Source: Chloroflexota bacterium (GTDB lineage Bacteria; Chloroflexota; Anaerolineae; Promineifilales; Promineifilaceae). Taken from it: DNA of 64,000 bases. The stretch lies in NCBI GenBank assembly GCA_017993775.1, contig JAGOMA010000003.1, forward strand, positions 62,001 to 126,000. The letters are read 5' to 3'. Numbering within the stretch: position 1 is the stretch's first letter; each line of letters starts with the position of its first letter. A program made the position numbers and the translations under genes. Below the pieces are notes generated by a model. The model did no database searches. It was given only the letters and a program-made list of their open reading frames with translations, and was not told where the DNA came from. Positions 41,685 through 52,768 of this stretch are shown one piece after another.

Positions 41685-42581
41685 ATGTCTGATATTCCGC
41701 CAGTTTGTGATTATGAGGGTTCAGATTATCGATCTCGCTTTTGGGAGGGGCAGGGGCGTGATTACGAAGATCAGGTAGAGCGGATTGCGCTCCGCCGACT
41801 GCTGCCGCCGACCGGCCGCACGCTCATTGAGATTGGCGCCGGATTCGGCCGTCTGGCCGATGAGTATCTTGGGTACGACACAGTTGTGCTATTTGATTAT
41901 TCGCGCTCGCTGCTGCGTGAAGCCCAGGCCCATCTGGGCGACGATCCCCGCTTTCGGTATGTAGCTGGAAATTGGTACAACATGCCTTTTGTGGCCGGTT
42001 TGTTTGCGGCGATGGTGCAAATCCGCACATTGCACCATGCGGCTGACGCGCCGGCGCTATTTGCCCAATTGGCGCGCATTGCCAGCCCGGATGGCGCCTA
42101 CGTTCTGGAGTTTGCTAGCAAGCGTAATTTGAAGGCGATTGCCCGCTATGCGGCCAGACGCCAGGATTGGTCGCCGTTTGCGCCTGAGCCGGTGGAATTT
42201 GTGGAACTCAATTTTGATTTTCACCCACAATGGATTCGAAATCGTTTGCAAGAGGCAGGTTTTCGACCGGGGCGTATTCTGACTGTTTCCCATTTTCGCC
42301 TTGGGTTATTGAAAAAATATGTCCCAACATCTTTGCTGGTAAAAATGGATGCCGGGGCGCAGTTGACCGGTAATTGGTGGCAGCTTTCGCCCAGTGTATT
42401 CGTGCAGAGCTGTCACCCATCCTGGGGTGAACCGGCCAAACCGGGCACATTTTTTGCCTGCCCGACCTGCCAGACGCCGCTGGGTAAAGTGGAAAACGGC
42501 CGTCTCCCCTGCCCAAATCCCGCTTGCCATCATGTCTGGGGCGTCGAAAACGGCCTCTACGACTTTAAAGAACCGTTGTGA
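41685..42581 (+). CDS. Class I SAM methyltransferase with C-terminal zinc ribbon
   Basis: A 298-residue SAM-dependent methyltransferase. Motif I IEIGAGFGRLADEYLG, acidic motif II VVLFDYS, then MVQIRTLHHAADAPALFAQL and a C-terminal Cys-rich tail (FACPTCQTPLGKVENGRL, CPNPACHHVWGV) that forms a Trm112-like zinc ribbon. The substrate is unknown; RNA, a lipid precursor or a metabolite are possible. ATG 41685 lacks an obvious ribosome site. It is followed within 7 bases by a DNA adenine methylase gene. The HIP octamer falls in the zinc ribbon loop. Confidence 0.8.
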   Translation: MSDIPPVCDYEGSDYRSRFWEGQGRDYEDQVERIALRRLLPPTGRTLIEIGAGFGRLADEYLGYDTVVLFDYSRSLLREAQAHLGDDPRFRYVAGNWYNMPFVAGLFAAMVQIRTLHHAADAPALFAQLARIASPDGAYVLEFASKRNLKAIARYAARRQDWSPFAPEPVEFVELNFDFHPQWIRNRLQEAGFRPGRILTVSHFRLGLLKKYVPTSLLVKMDAGAQLTGNWWQLSPSVFVQSCHPSWGEPAKPGTFFACPTCQTPLGKVENGRLPCPNPACHHVWGVENGLYDFKEPL

Positions 42582-42588
42582 GTGGGTC

Positions 42589-43428
42589 ATGACGGCCGTT
42601 TCCTCTCCATTACGCAGTACCGTGCTGCCTTTTCTTAAGTGGGCCGGTGGTAAACAACGGCTCATTGGCCAGTATCAGTCTTATTTCCCGCCGCTGGAAA
42701 CCATCAACCATTACTACGAGCCGTTCATCGGCAGCGCGGCCGTCTTTTTTCATTGGCAACCGCGCCCCGCTACTCTGGCCGACCGCAACGAAAAGCTGAT
42801 TGAGGTGTACCGGATGGTGCAGCAGGAGGTAACGGCCGTTATCGCCGCACTCCAACCGCACCTCAACGACCCCGATTATTTCTACCAGATTCGCGCCCAA
42901 GACCCCGATTTATTAACCCCGGCCGAGCGAGCTGCCCGCCTGATTTACCTCAACAAAACTTGTTACAACGGGTTATACCGCGAGAACAGCCTGGGCGAGT
43001 TTAACGTGCCCTTTGGTCGCTACAAACGACCCAAAATTTGCGACGTGGATCGTCTGTGTGCGGCCTCGGCTGCGCTGCAAGGCGTTGAATTGGTGGCGGC
43101 TGATTTTGCGGCAGTGGTGGCAACGGCCGTATCCGGCGACTTCATCTACTTCGACCCGCCCTATGCCCCCCTCACCGCTACCAGCAGCTTCACCAGCTAC
43201 CACAAACACGGCTTCACTGCCGACGATCAGCGCCGGTTGGCCCAAACCATCGCCGAATTAACGGCGCGCGGCTGTGAAGTTATGTTAAGTAATTCCAGCG
43301 CCCCTCTGATTTACGAGTTGTACGACCACCCACCTTATCGCCTCATCGACATCCAGGCCCGCCGCGCCATCAACAGCAAAGGCAACGGCCGTGGCCCCGT
43401 CAAAGAACTGCTCATCCTCAATTACTAA
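42589..43428 (+). CDS. DNA adenine methylase (Dam family, D12 class)
   Basis: A 279-residue N6-adenine methyltransferase. Motif I LPFLKWAGGKQRL (residues 16-22 core) and motif IV DPPY at 189-192 (IYFDPPYAPLTATSSF), with the target recognition region between (KTCYNGLYRENSLGEFNVPFG). Dam-family enzymes usually methylate GATC. No restriction gene is adjacent, so it looks solitary. ATG 42589 is used; its first codons are ATG ACG GCC GTT, so a HIP octamer begins right after the start codon. The proposed start agrees with the family N-terminus; the longer frame from 42394 overlaps the preceding gene. Confidence 0.88.
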   Translation: MTAVSSPLRSTVLPFLKWAGGKQRLIGQYQSYFPPLETINHYYEPFIGSAAVFFHWQPRPATLADRNEKLIEVYRMVQQEVTAVIAALQPHLNDPDYFYQIRAQDPDLLTPAERAARLIYLNKTCYNGLYRENSLGEFNVPFGRYKRPKICDVDRLCAASAALQGVELVAADFAAVVATAVSGDFIYFDPPYAPLTATSSFTSYHKHGFTADDQRRLAQTIAELTARGCEVMLSNSSAPLIYELYDHPPYRLIDIQARRAINSKGNGRGPVKELLILNY

Positions 43429-43570
43429 CCCCATCAAGCCACAACCTGTTTTTGTTCATTGGTCAATGGCAGCGCCGACAAAAACAGATAAAATCCTGGA
43501 AATAAAATTAGCGCGACGGTTTTTATGTAAACATTTACTGGTAGCGCTAAAGCTAATTCAGGAGGGGAAT

Positions 43571-44662
43571 GTGAATCCAGTCCGATTTTTCTTATTCGTT
43601 TTTACCATGGTTGCCTTGCTGGGTCTGGCAGCGTGCGCGGGGACCATACAGCCAACAGCAACGGCCGTGCCTCAGCCCACTGAAACTCCATCCCAAACGC
43701 CCACCACGATTCCTACCGAAACCCCCACGCCAACAGCCACAGCCACGCAAACGAATACGCCATCTCCCACGCCCACCAGCACACCAACGCCTACCCAAAC
43801 ACCCACCGCTGCCCCCACAGCCACGGCCGTGCCAGAAATCACGCTGGCAGGTCCGATACTTGTGACCAAGGGCAATTTTTCTTTTCAGCCGGCAGAAGGA
43901 TATGAATCAGAAATAGACAATCAAGCGAATTATGGACTCGTGTCTATGTCCGATGAATCTGGCTTCATCATTTTAACCATCCTGGGAATACCCAACGCCG
44001 AAGCTGCTTTAGGCGATAAGAGTGATGAGGAATTGCTCGAGGAGCTTGTCGCTGATTTTGTGCAAAATGTAGGCGGCGTTTACGAGGTGGTGGGGGATTC
44101 CTACACCATGAAAGTGGGAACGGGTGAGGGCACAACAGCGAACATTAGTGGTGAACTGTTTGACAAGCCGTTTATTGGGCAGGCTGTGTTTATGAATCCA
44201 TTTGATAATCTGGCCTTTTTTGCCATCGCCCTATCCAGAGACTCAGAAGTATGGTTTACCCAGGGCGCACCCGCCTTTGTCGCCATGATGGAATCTGTGC
44301 AGTTCCAGCTCAGTGCCGCTGGCGAAACCGGCGACAATTCTGAGGCGACAAGCCTGTGCACCATTTCCACGGATTCCACCTACGGGTATACCGAAACGAA
44401 TGCCATCCTGGTGGGCGGCGACGCTTTTGGCGGGCCGCCACGAGAACGAGCCTTCCTGGATAATCTACTGGGGCCAAACGGGGAACCCGTGTCATACGAA
44501 CGGATCGGCTCCATGCCCTTCAATGACACCATCCTGGATATTTATGAGCTGACGATTGGCGGCAAGTCCGTTACCCTATTTGTAGATGAATATAACTGGA
44601 GCGAGCCACAAGCGCCGGTAGGCTTTACGTGCGCGGCGGCGTTTCCATTAACGTCCCCGTAG
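43571..44662 (+). CDS. Lipoprotein with Thr/Pro-rich linker
   Basis: A 363-residue predicted lipoprotein: FFLFVFTMVALLGLAAC with lipobox LAAC (Cys22), then about 65 residues of Pro-Thr-rich linker (about 22-90) and a C-terminal globular domain (ILVTKGNFSFQPAEGYESE, YTMKVGTGEGTTANISGELF). The start is GTG 43571 behind GGAGGGG, six bases away; the longer frame from 43391 overlaps the methylase and has no signal sequence at its end. The Thr-rich stretch is a likely O-glycosylation zone, and GT39-like enzymes are encoded 6-10 kb upstream. Domain function unknown. Confidence 0.75.
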   Translation: MNPVRFFLFVFTMVALLGLAACAGTIQPTATAVPQPTETPSQTPTTIPTETPTPTATATQTNTPSPTPTSTPTPTQTPTAAPTATAVPEITLAGPILVTKGNFSFQPAEGYESEIDNQANYGLVSMSDESGFIILTILGIPNAEAALGDKSDEELLEELVADFVQNVGGVYEVVGDSYTMKVGTGEGTTANISGELFDKPFIGQAVFMNPFDNLAFFAIALSRDSEVWFTQGAPAFVAMMESVQFQLSAAGETGDNSEATSLCTISTDSTYGYTETNAILVGGDAFGGPPRERAFLDNLLGPNGEPVSYERIGSMPFNDTILDIYELTIGGKSVTLFVDEYNWSEPQAPVGFTCAAAFPLTSP

Positions 44663-44777
44663 CTTCCTGAAGTCCGGCAATTTTCAGACCTGTCAGGGTT
44701 TTCTGACAAGCAGCAAACAAGAAATATCATAGACCTTCGTGATGTTGGTTTAAGTCTCTGCAACTTGATATCTGCCC

Positions 44778-44806
44778 TTGAACACTTTTCCGCCAACCAT
44801 TACAAT
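44778..44806 (+). promoter_or_regulatory. Promoter giving a near-leaderless transcript
   Basis: TTGAAC (44778-44783), 17-base spacer, TACAAT (44801-44806). Expected start at about 44813, only two bases before ATG 44815; no ribosome site. Confidence 0.65.
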
Positions 44807-44814
44807 CCCCCGCC

Positions 44815-46554
44815 ATGATGAAGCGAACATGGTGGATTGGATTGAGTATAGGATTGCTGCTGCTGTTAGGGCGGCAGTCGGTGGCCGCAAAGCCGGCGCA
44901 GCAGGCGCTTGATTGGCGTTTTGGCGTCATTGAGAGCTACACGGCTCCTCGCGCCGCCAACAATTTGGGCGTCAGTTGGACGCGGGTGCGTTTCCAATGG
45001 GCCGAAGTGCAGCCGGATGGGCCGGAAAAGTGGAAGTCCACCGTGCGCGAGGAGCAAATCGACGGCGAGATCGAGGCCGGGCGGGAAGTGGTGGGTCTGC
45101 TTATTGGCATACCGGATTGGGCGCGCGGTGACGACGGCCTGCCCGCCGGTTTGTACCTGCCCTATGACGATCCGGACAATACGTGGGCTGTTTTTGTGCG
45201 CGAGGCGGTGGGGCGGTACGACGGCCGTATCAAACACTGGATCATCTGGAACGAACCCGACATTGACGATCCCGCCGCGCCCGGCCACACCTGGGATGGC
45301 GACATTGCCGACTTCATTCAACTGCTGCGCGTAGCCTACCAGGCCGCTAAAGATACCAATCCCCAGGCCATCATTCACCTGCCAGCCTTCACCTATTTTT
45401 GGAACCCGGCCTACATCGACGACTTCTTTGACGCACTGATCGCCGAACCGGACGCTGCGGCTAACAACTACTTTTTCGACGTGGCCACGGCCCATCTTTA
45501 TTTTCAGCCGGGCACAGTTTACGACGGTATCCGCATTTTGTATGAGGCGATGGCCGCGCGCGGGCTGCCCTGGAAGCCAGTCTGGTTGGTGGAAACCAAC
45601 GCCCCGCCCATCGACGACGAGGCGTGGCCGGTGGAAAACTGGACGCTTTCAGTGACCATGAACGAGCAGGCGGCTTTTATTCCGCAGGCGGTGGCCTCCG
45701 CGCTGGCGGCGGGCGCGGAGCGCATTGCGGTGTACAAACTGCTGGATTTGCGCAGCGACCGTGACGCCAACCCGGAACCCTTTGGCCTGCTGCGCATGGA
45801 TGGCACGCGCCGCCCGGCCTTCGGCGCATACATCACCACGGTTCGCTACCTGGCCGGCACGATTCGCGCCGAGCGGGAACGCTGGGATGAGGTGGGGCAG
45901 ATCCGCATAGACCAGCCAGACCGGACCACGACAGTTTTATTTGCGCGGCTGCCGGGAGAGGGGGAAACGGCCGTCATCCCCGCCACCGCCGCCTCTGCCC
46001 TTTGGGTAGACATGTGGGGCCGGTCGCAAATCATCAAGGCCGAAGACGGCCAATTCACCGTAGAACTGCCCGGCGCACTCTGCACCCAGTCGATTGGCGA
46101 TTATTGCATGATTGGCGGCACGACCTTTTTTTTGGTGCAGTCAACCTTCGGCGACGACGCGCTGCCCACGCCGCTGCCGCCCGGCTTCCCCACGCCCAAG
46201 CCAGACCCAAATGTAACACCGTCACCGACTGGCTCGCCCACGGCCACGCCCACCACGCCGCCCACGGCCACATCCACCCCAACGGAAACGGCGACTCCCA
46301 CGATCACGCCGTCGCCGAGCCGCACGCCGACGGCCACCGCTACGGCCCTTCCAAGCGCCACGCCCACCGCTTCGCCGACTCGCACCATGGCTGAGGCGAT
46401 GACGGCCGTTCCGCCCACCGTTCCAAGCGCCACGGCCGTGCCGCAGCCCTCATTCTCTCCGGCCAACAAGTCGCTTTCTTACTGGTTTTTAGGCACGTCC
46501 GTTTTGTTGGGGGCGTTGATGGTGGGCGGCTGGTTGCTCAGGCGGAGGAGCTAA
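44815..46554 (+). CDS. Secreted, membrane-anchored glycoside hydrolase-like protein
   Basis: A 579-residue protein with a signal peptide (WWIGLSIGLLLLLG), a TIM-barrel of the clan-A glycosidase type, a Thr/Pro-rich linker (about residues 465-545), and a C-terminal helix (YWFLGTSVLLGALMVGGWLL) followed by RRRS. The acid/base Glu147 lies in HWIIWNEPDI and the nucleophile-like Glu260 in LVETNAPP, as in GH5/GH39-type families. The exact family is not recognisable. It is probably anchored and acts outside on polysaccharide. Translation appears to start from a leaderless mRNA. Strong terminator downstream. Confidence 0.8.
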   Translation: MMKRTWWIGLSIGLLLLLGRQSVAAKPAQQALDWRFGVIESYTAPRAANNLGVSWTRVRFQWAEVQPDGPEKWKSTVREEQIDGEIEAGREVVGLLIGIPDWARGDDGLPAGLYLPYDDPDNTWAVFVREAVGRYDGRIKHWIIWNEPDIDDPAAPGHTWDGDIADFIQLLRVAYQAAKDTNPQAIIHLPAFTYFWNPAYIDDFFDALIAEPDAAANNYFFDVATAHLYFQPGTVYDGIRILYEAMAARGLPWKPVWLVETNAPPIDDEAWPVENWTLSVTMNEQAAFIPQAVASALAAGAERIAVYKLLDLRSDRDANPEPFGLLRMDGTRRPAFGAYITTVRYLAGTIRAERERWDEVGQIRIDQPDRTTTVLFARLPGEGETAVIPATAASALWVDMWGRSQIIKAEDGQFTVELPGALCTQSIGDYCMIGGTTFFLVQSTFGDDALPTPLPPGFPTPKPDPNVTPSPTGSPTATPTTPPTATSTPTETATPTITPSPSRTPTATATALPSATPTASPTRTMAEAMTAVPPTVPSATAVPQPSFSPANKSLSYWFLGTSVLLGALMVGGWLLRRRS

Positions 46555-46587
46555 CAGCCTTGCGCTGTTGCGGACACCGAGCAGAAA

Positions 46588-46619
46588 AAAAAGAGCCAGA
46601 GGTTTCTCTGGCTCTTTTT
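46588..46619. terminator. Bidirectional terminator
   Basis: AAAAAGAGCCAGAG (46588-46601), GTTT loop, CTCTGGCTCTTTTT (46606-46619): 14 perfect pairs between the hydrolase and gcvP. Confidence 0.92.
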
Positions 46620-46637
46620 ATATCTCAATGCTTCAGG

Positions 46638-49547
<2,910 letters not shown>

Positions 49548-49607
49548 CAGGTACCTCCAAAAGTTGGGGTTTGGCGAAGGGCGGAGCGCCGGGATTCGCG
49601 GAACAAG

Positions 49608-49994
49608 TTAGTCACGTTCGGCCAGGTATTTGCGGTAGGCGTCGGCGTCCATTAATTCGTCGAGTTCCGCGAGGTCGCTGAATTGGATTTTGACCAGCCA
49701 GGCGTCGTAGGGGGATTGGTTGATTTCTTCCGGGGCGTCGATGAGGGCGTCGTTGACGGCCGTTACCTGGCCCGAAACCGGCATGAATAAATCGGCGGCG
49801 GCTTTGACGGATTCTACAACCCCAAAGTTTTCACCGGACTCGAAGGAATCGCCCACGTTGGGTAGTTCCAGATACACGATATCGGACAGCGAATCTTGAG
49901 CGTAATCGGTGATACCTACAGCGCCTGTTGCACCGTTTACGGCAATCCATTCATCATCCTTTGTATAAAGTAATCCATCTTTGACTGTGCTCAT
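49608..49994 (-). CDS. gcvH: Glycine cleavage system H-protein
   Basis: The lipoyl carrier that shuttles the aminomethyl group between GcvP and GcvT. The 128-residue product has the lipoyl lysine K64 in GVVESVKAAADLF and the H-protein surround (YTKDDEWI, VGITDYAQDSLSDIVYLELP). ATG 49994 is preceded by GGAG. It is the first gene of a gcvH-gcvP transcript controlled by the riboswitch at 50080-50330. A HIP octamer encodes VTAVND. Length and fold are normal. Confidence 0.97.
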   Translation of the reverse strand: MSTVKDGLLYTKDDEWIAVNGATGAVGITDYAQDSLSDIVYLELPNVGDSFESGENFGVVESVKAAADLFMPVSGQVTAVNDALIDAPEEINQSPYDAWLVKIQFSDLAELDELMDADAYRKYLAERD

Positions 49995-50076
49995 GATTTT
50001 CTCCTATTTGCTGTGAATTGTTGTTTGCCGGTTGGTTACGGCCGTTTTGTTAGCGACCAATCCTCGGCTCATAAAT

Positions 50077-50119
50077 AAAAAAGGGGGTGCATGGCGTTTG
50101 ATTTTTGCCAGCACCCCCT
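50077..50119 (-). terminator. Riboswitch expression-platform terminator
   Basis: On the minus strand GGGGGTGC-T-GGC pairs with GCC-A-TGCACCCCC followed by T residues (plus strand 50077-50119). Its 5' arm overlaps the 3' end of aptamer 2, so ligand binding can prevent it forming. Confidence 0.8.
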
Positions 50120-50330
50120 GTCGTTAACCTGTGAGTTTCGTTTCTCGCAGAAACTTGCTCCAACGGTGAGTGTGATTCGTTTGGTTGCCGGTGAATAATG
50201 GTTCCGGTTTTCTGGCTGATCCACACTCTTTTCAGAGGAACTTCGCCCGCGCGGTCCTTTTGCCTGAGAGTTTCACCGGGAATAGTTCGCGGCTTGCCCC
50301 TTCGGCGACCTGGTTCAGGTTCTCTCCCGA
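50080..50330 (-). ncRNA. Tandem glycine riboswitch
   Basis: Aptamer 1 (about 50250-50330, read on the minus strand) has GGGAGAG, CGCCGAAGGGGCAA and AAACTCTCAGGCAAAAGGAC, the hallmark of the gcv aptamer. After a CCTCTGAAAAGAG linker hairpin, a second, more divergent aptamer (about 50110-50240) reads ACCGTTGGAGCAA and GAAACTCACAGGTTAACGAC. The tail of aptamer 2 overlaps the terminator arm. High glycine should favour read-through into gcvH and gcvP. A HIP octamer (50331-50338) abuts the P1 stem. Confidence 0.9.
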
Positions 50331-50372
50331 ACGGCCGTTGTTCTTGTTATTTGGTTGTTAAATTGTCCGGCT

Positions 50373-50401
50373 ATTGTAAGACCCGGCAGGTTGGAATGCA
50401 A
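50373..50401 (-). promoter_or_regulatory. gcv operon promoter
   Basis: On the minus strand TTGCAT (50401-50396), 17-base spacer, TACAAT (50378-50373), about 40 bases before the riboswitch. The -35 is weak. Confidence 0.5.
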
Positions 50402-50506
50402 CGATCTGCTGTCTGGCAACATTGTAGCTTTTCGTTTCCATGTGTGTCAACCGTGGCGGCAATTGGGCGTCGGCGGGCAATTCGGGCAAATTGTTTAGCC
50501 GGCTTA

Positions 50507-50536
50507 TTGCCGTCATCGCGCGATGTCCGTTACAAT
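50507..50536 (+). promoter_or_regulatory. Promoter for the small membrane protein, near-leaderless
   Basis: TTGCCG (50507-50512), 18-base spacer, TACAAT (50531-50536); predicted start about 50543, with ATG at 50546. Confidence 0.5.
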
Positions 50537-50545
50537 CTAGCCAGA

Positions 50546-50974
50546 ATGAACCCAACCCAGCCTGCAAATCGCCCACGTTCCGTAACTTTGACACTCTGGG
50601 GGGTTTTCCTCTTAGGAGTGTGGAATTTGGGTCGTGCTCTAGCTTTAGGCCAACAGCGCGACCTGCTTAAGGAATTAGCCGCTCAGCCCGATCCGGTATT
50701 TCGGTTGATGATGGCCCTGGTTTGGGGTGTTGTCTTCATGGGGCTGGCCGAAGCGCTGCGGCGGAGACGGCCGTTTACCCGCCGCCTCATCCCCGTTTTG
50801 ATTGGTTTACACGCACTGTATGAGATTGGTTTGATATTGTTTTTCACCACGACTATCGCACGCGAGACGTTGATATTGGATATGGTGGTGGCTGGTAGCG
50901 GTGTGGCTTTTAGTGCGTGGGCGCTGCTGCGCACGGCCGTTTCCCATTATTTTATCGCTCAGGAGCCTTCCTAA
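50546..50974 (+). CDS. Small four-helix membrane protein
   Basis: A 142-residue protein with about four membrane segments (LTLWGVFLLGVWNLGRALAL, RLMMALVWGVVFMGLAEAL, PVLIGLHALYEIGLILFF, ILDMVVAGSGVAFSAWALL). No family recognised. The start is set at ATG 50546, which directly follows a promoter, because upstream codons overlap the riboswitch and promoter region. Unlikely to belong to the carboxylase operon. Two HIP octamers occur (RRPFTR, RTAVSH). Confidence 0.6.
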   Translation: MNPTQPANRPRSVTLTLWGVFLLGVWNLGRALALGQQRDLLKELAAQPDPVFRLMMALVWGVVFMGLAEALRRRRPFTRRLIPVLIGLHALYEIGLILFFTTTIARETLILDMVVAGSGVAFSAWALLRTAVSHYFIAQEPS

Positions 50975-51128
50975 CCCATGGCTCAAACACATTTACCCAC
51001 GACAAAGACAGGGCCAAAATCTCCCGTACCCCACGCTGTTAACTCGACGGCCTGTCACCCTATACCATTTCACAGAGGAGACGACATAAGCGCAGACTCA
51101 ATACCATGAATGAAAATCAAACACATTC

Positions 51129-51153
51129 TCTGCGCCGCTGCGTCTCTGCGTTA
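51129..51153. repeat. CGCAAAG-family repeat arm
   Basis: TCTGCGCCGCTGCGTCTCTG then CGTTAAA, the complement of TTTAACGCAGAGACGC, related to the inverted repeat at 890-1017. It is directly upstream of the carboxylase operon. Confidence 0.5.
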
Positions 51154-51185
51154 AATTATTTCGAAGGAGGGGCAAACCCAGGATT

Positions 51186-52730
51186 ATGGACCCAAAAATA
51201 GAAAAACTTAACCAGCTGCGCGCTCAATCACAACTTGGCGGCGGCGAAAAGCGTATCGCCAAGCACAAAGAAAAAGGCAAACTTACAGCGCGCGAGCGCA
51301 TCGAACTCCTGCTGGACAGAGGCTCGTTCCGCGAAGTAGACGCCTTTGCCGTTCACCGCGAGCGAAACTTTGGCATGGACAAGCAGCAGTACCTGGGTGA
51401 TAGTGTGGTGACGGGCTGGGGGACGATAGACGGCCGTCTCATCTACGTCTTCAGCCAGGACTTCACCGTCTTTGGCGGCAGCCTCAGCGGCGTCCACGCC
51501 GAAAAAGTATGCAAAATCATGGATATGGCCATGAAAAACGGCGCCCCTGTCATCGGCATCAACGACTCTGGCGGCGCGCGCATCCAGGAAGGCGTCGTCA
51601 GCCTCGGCGGCTATGCCGACATTTTCCTGCGCAACACCCTGGCCTCCGGCGTGGTGCCCCAAATCAGCGCCATCATGGGGCCTTGCGCCGGCGGCGCCGT
51701 TTACTCCCCCGCGCTCACAGACTTCATCTTCATGGTCAAAAACACCAGCCACATGTTCATCACCGGCCCCGATGTGGTAAAAACAGTCACCGGCGAAGAC
51801 GTCACCTTCGAAGAACTCGGCGGCGCCATGACCCACAACTCCAAAAGCGGCGTCTCCCACATGGCCTGCGATTCCGAAGCCGACGCCCTGTACCTGATTC
51901 GGGAGTTGATGAGTTTCCTGCCTTCCAACAACATGGAAGACCCGCCCTACAAACCCAACAACGACGACCCCCTGCGCACCGAAGAAGCGCTCAACACCCT
52001 GGTCCCAGACAGCCCCAACAAACCTTACGACATCAAAGACGCCATCAACCTCATTGTCGATAACGGCGATTTTTACGAAATTCACGAACATTACGCGCAA
52101 AACATCGTCGTTGGATTTGCCCGATTGGGCGGCTACAGCGTGGGCATCGTCGCCAATCAGCCCATGGTTCTGGCCGGCGTGTTAGACATCGACAGCAGCG
52201 AGAAGGCCGCCCGCTTTGTTCGCTTCTGCGACGCCTTCAACATCCCCCTCATCGTTTTCGAAGATGTCCCCGGTTTCTTGCCCGGCATCGACCAGGAATA
52301 TGGCGGCATCATTCGCCATGGAGCCAAACTGCTTTACGCGTTCTGCGAAGCCACTGTGCCCAAAGTTACAGTGGTCACGCGCAAAGCCTACGGCGGCGCA
52401 TACTGCGTAATGAACAGCAAGCATATTCGCTCTGACCTGAACCTGGCCTGGCCAACGGCCGAAATCGCCGTGATGGGACCAGATGGCGCTGTCAACATTA
52501 TCTTCCGCCGCGAATTGTCAGAATCCGATGACCCCGTAGCCCGCAAAGCAGAACTGGTCGAAGATTATCGCGAACATTTCGCCAATCCTTACATCGCCGC
52601 CCAACGCGGCTACATCGACGATGTCATTCTGCCCAGCGAGACTCGCCCGCGCCTGATCAACGCCCTCAATATGCTGCAAAACAAACGCGACAGCAACCCG
52701 CCCAAAAAACACGGCAACATCCCGCTCTAA
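51186..52730 (+). CDS. Acyl-CoA carboxylase, carboxyltransferase (beta) subunit
   Basis: Transfers the carboxyl group from carboxybiotin to acetyl-, propionyl- or similar CoA. The 514-residue product has both crotonase-like halves: [68 protein letters not shown] in the N-half and [36 protein letters not shown] in the C-half. It resembles PccB/MmdA/AccD5-type enzymes rather than E. coli AccD. AAGGAGG lies 14 bases before ATG 51186, a long spacing. First gene of a three-gene set with biotin carboxylase and carrier, so it is likely a complete biotin-dependent carboxylase. Only one HIP octamer. Confidence 0.93.
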   Translation: MDPKIEKLNQLRAQSQLGGGEKRIAKHKEKGKLTARERIELLLDRGSFREVDAFAVHRERNFGMDKQQYLGDSVVTGWGTIDGRLIYVFSQDFTVFGGSLSGVHAEKVCKIMDMAMKNGAPVIGINDSGGARIQEGVVSLGGYADIFLRNTLASGVVPQISAIMGPCAGGAVYSPALTDFIFMVKNTSHMFITGPDVVKTVTGEDVTFEELGGAMTHNSKSGVSHMACDSEADALYLIRELMSFLPSNNMEDPPYKPNNDDPLRTEEALNTLVPDSPNKPYDIKDAINLIVDNGDFYEIHEHYAQNIVVGFARLGGYSVGIVANQPMVLAGVLDIDSSEKAARFVRFCDAFNIPLIVFEDVPGFLPGIDQEYGGIIRHGAKLLYAFCEATVPKVTVVTRKAYGGAYCVMNSKHIRSDLNLAWPTAEIAVMGPDGAVNIIFRRELSESDDPVARKAELVEDYREHFANPYIAAQRGYIDDVILPSETRPRLINALNMLQNKRDSNPPKKHGNIPL

Positions 52731-52768
52731 GCGGTTAGCGAACAGCTCGCAGCTAAAGGCTTAAACTC

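Noticed and set aside
43680-43850. Regular short repeats resembling a tandem or CRISPR-like array (also 46200-46440)
   Set aside because: These are the coding sequence of Pro-Thr linkers in secreted proteins, not spaced identical repeats.
50198-50545. Longer N-terminus of the small membrane protein
   Set aside because: It would run through the riboswitch and promoter region; no ribosome site, and the membrane protein begins naturally at 50546.
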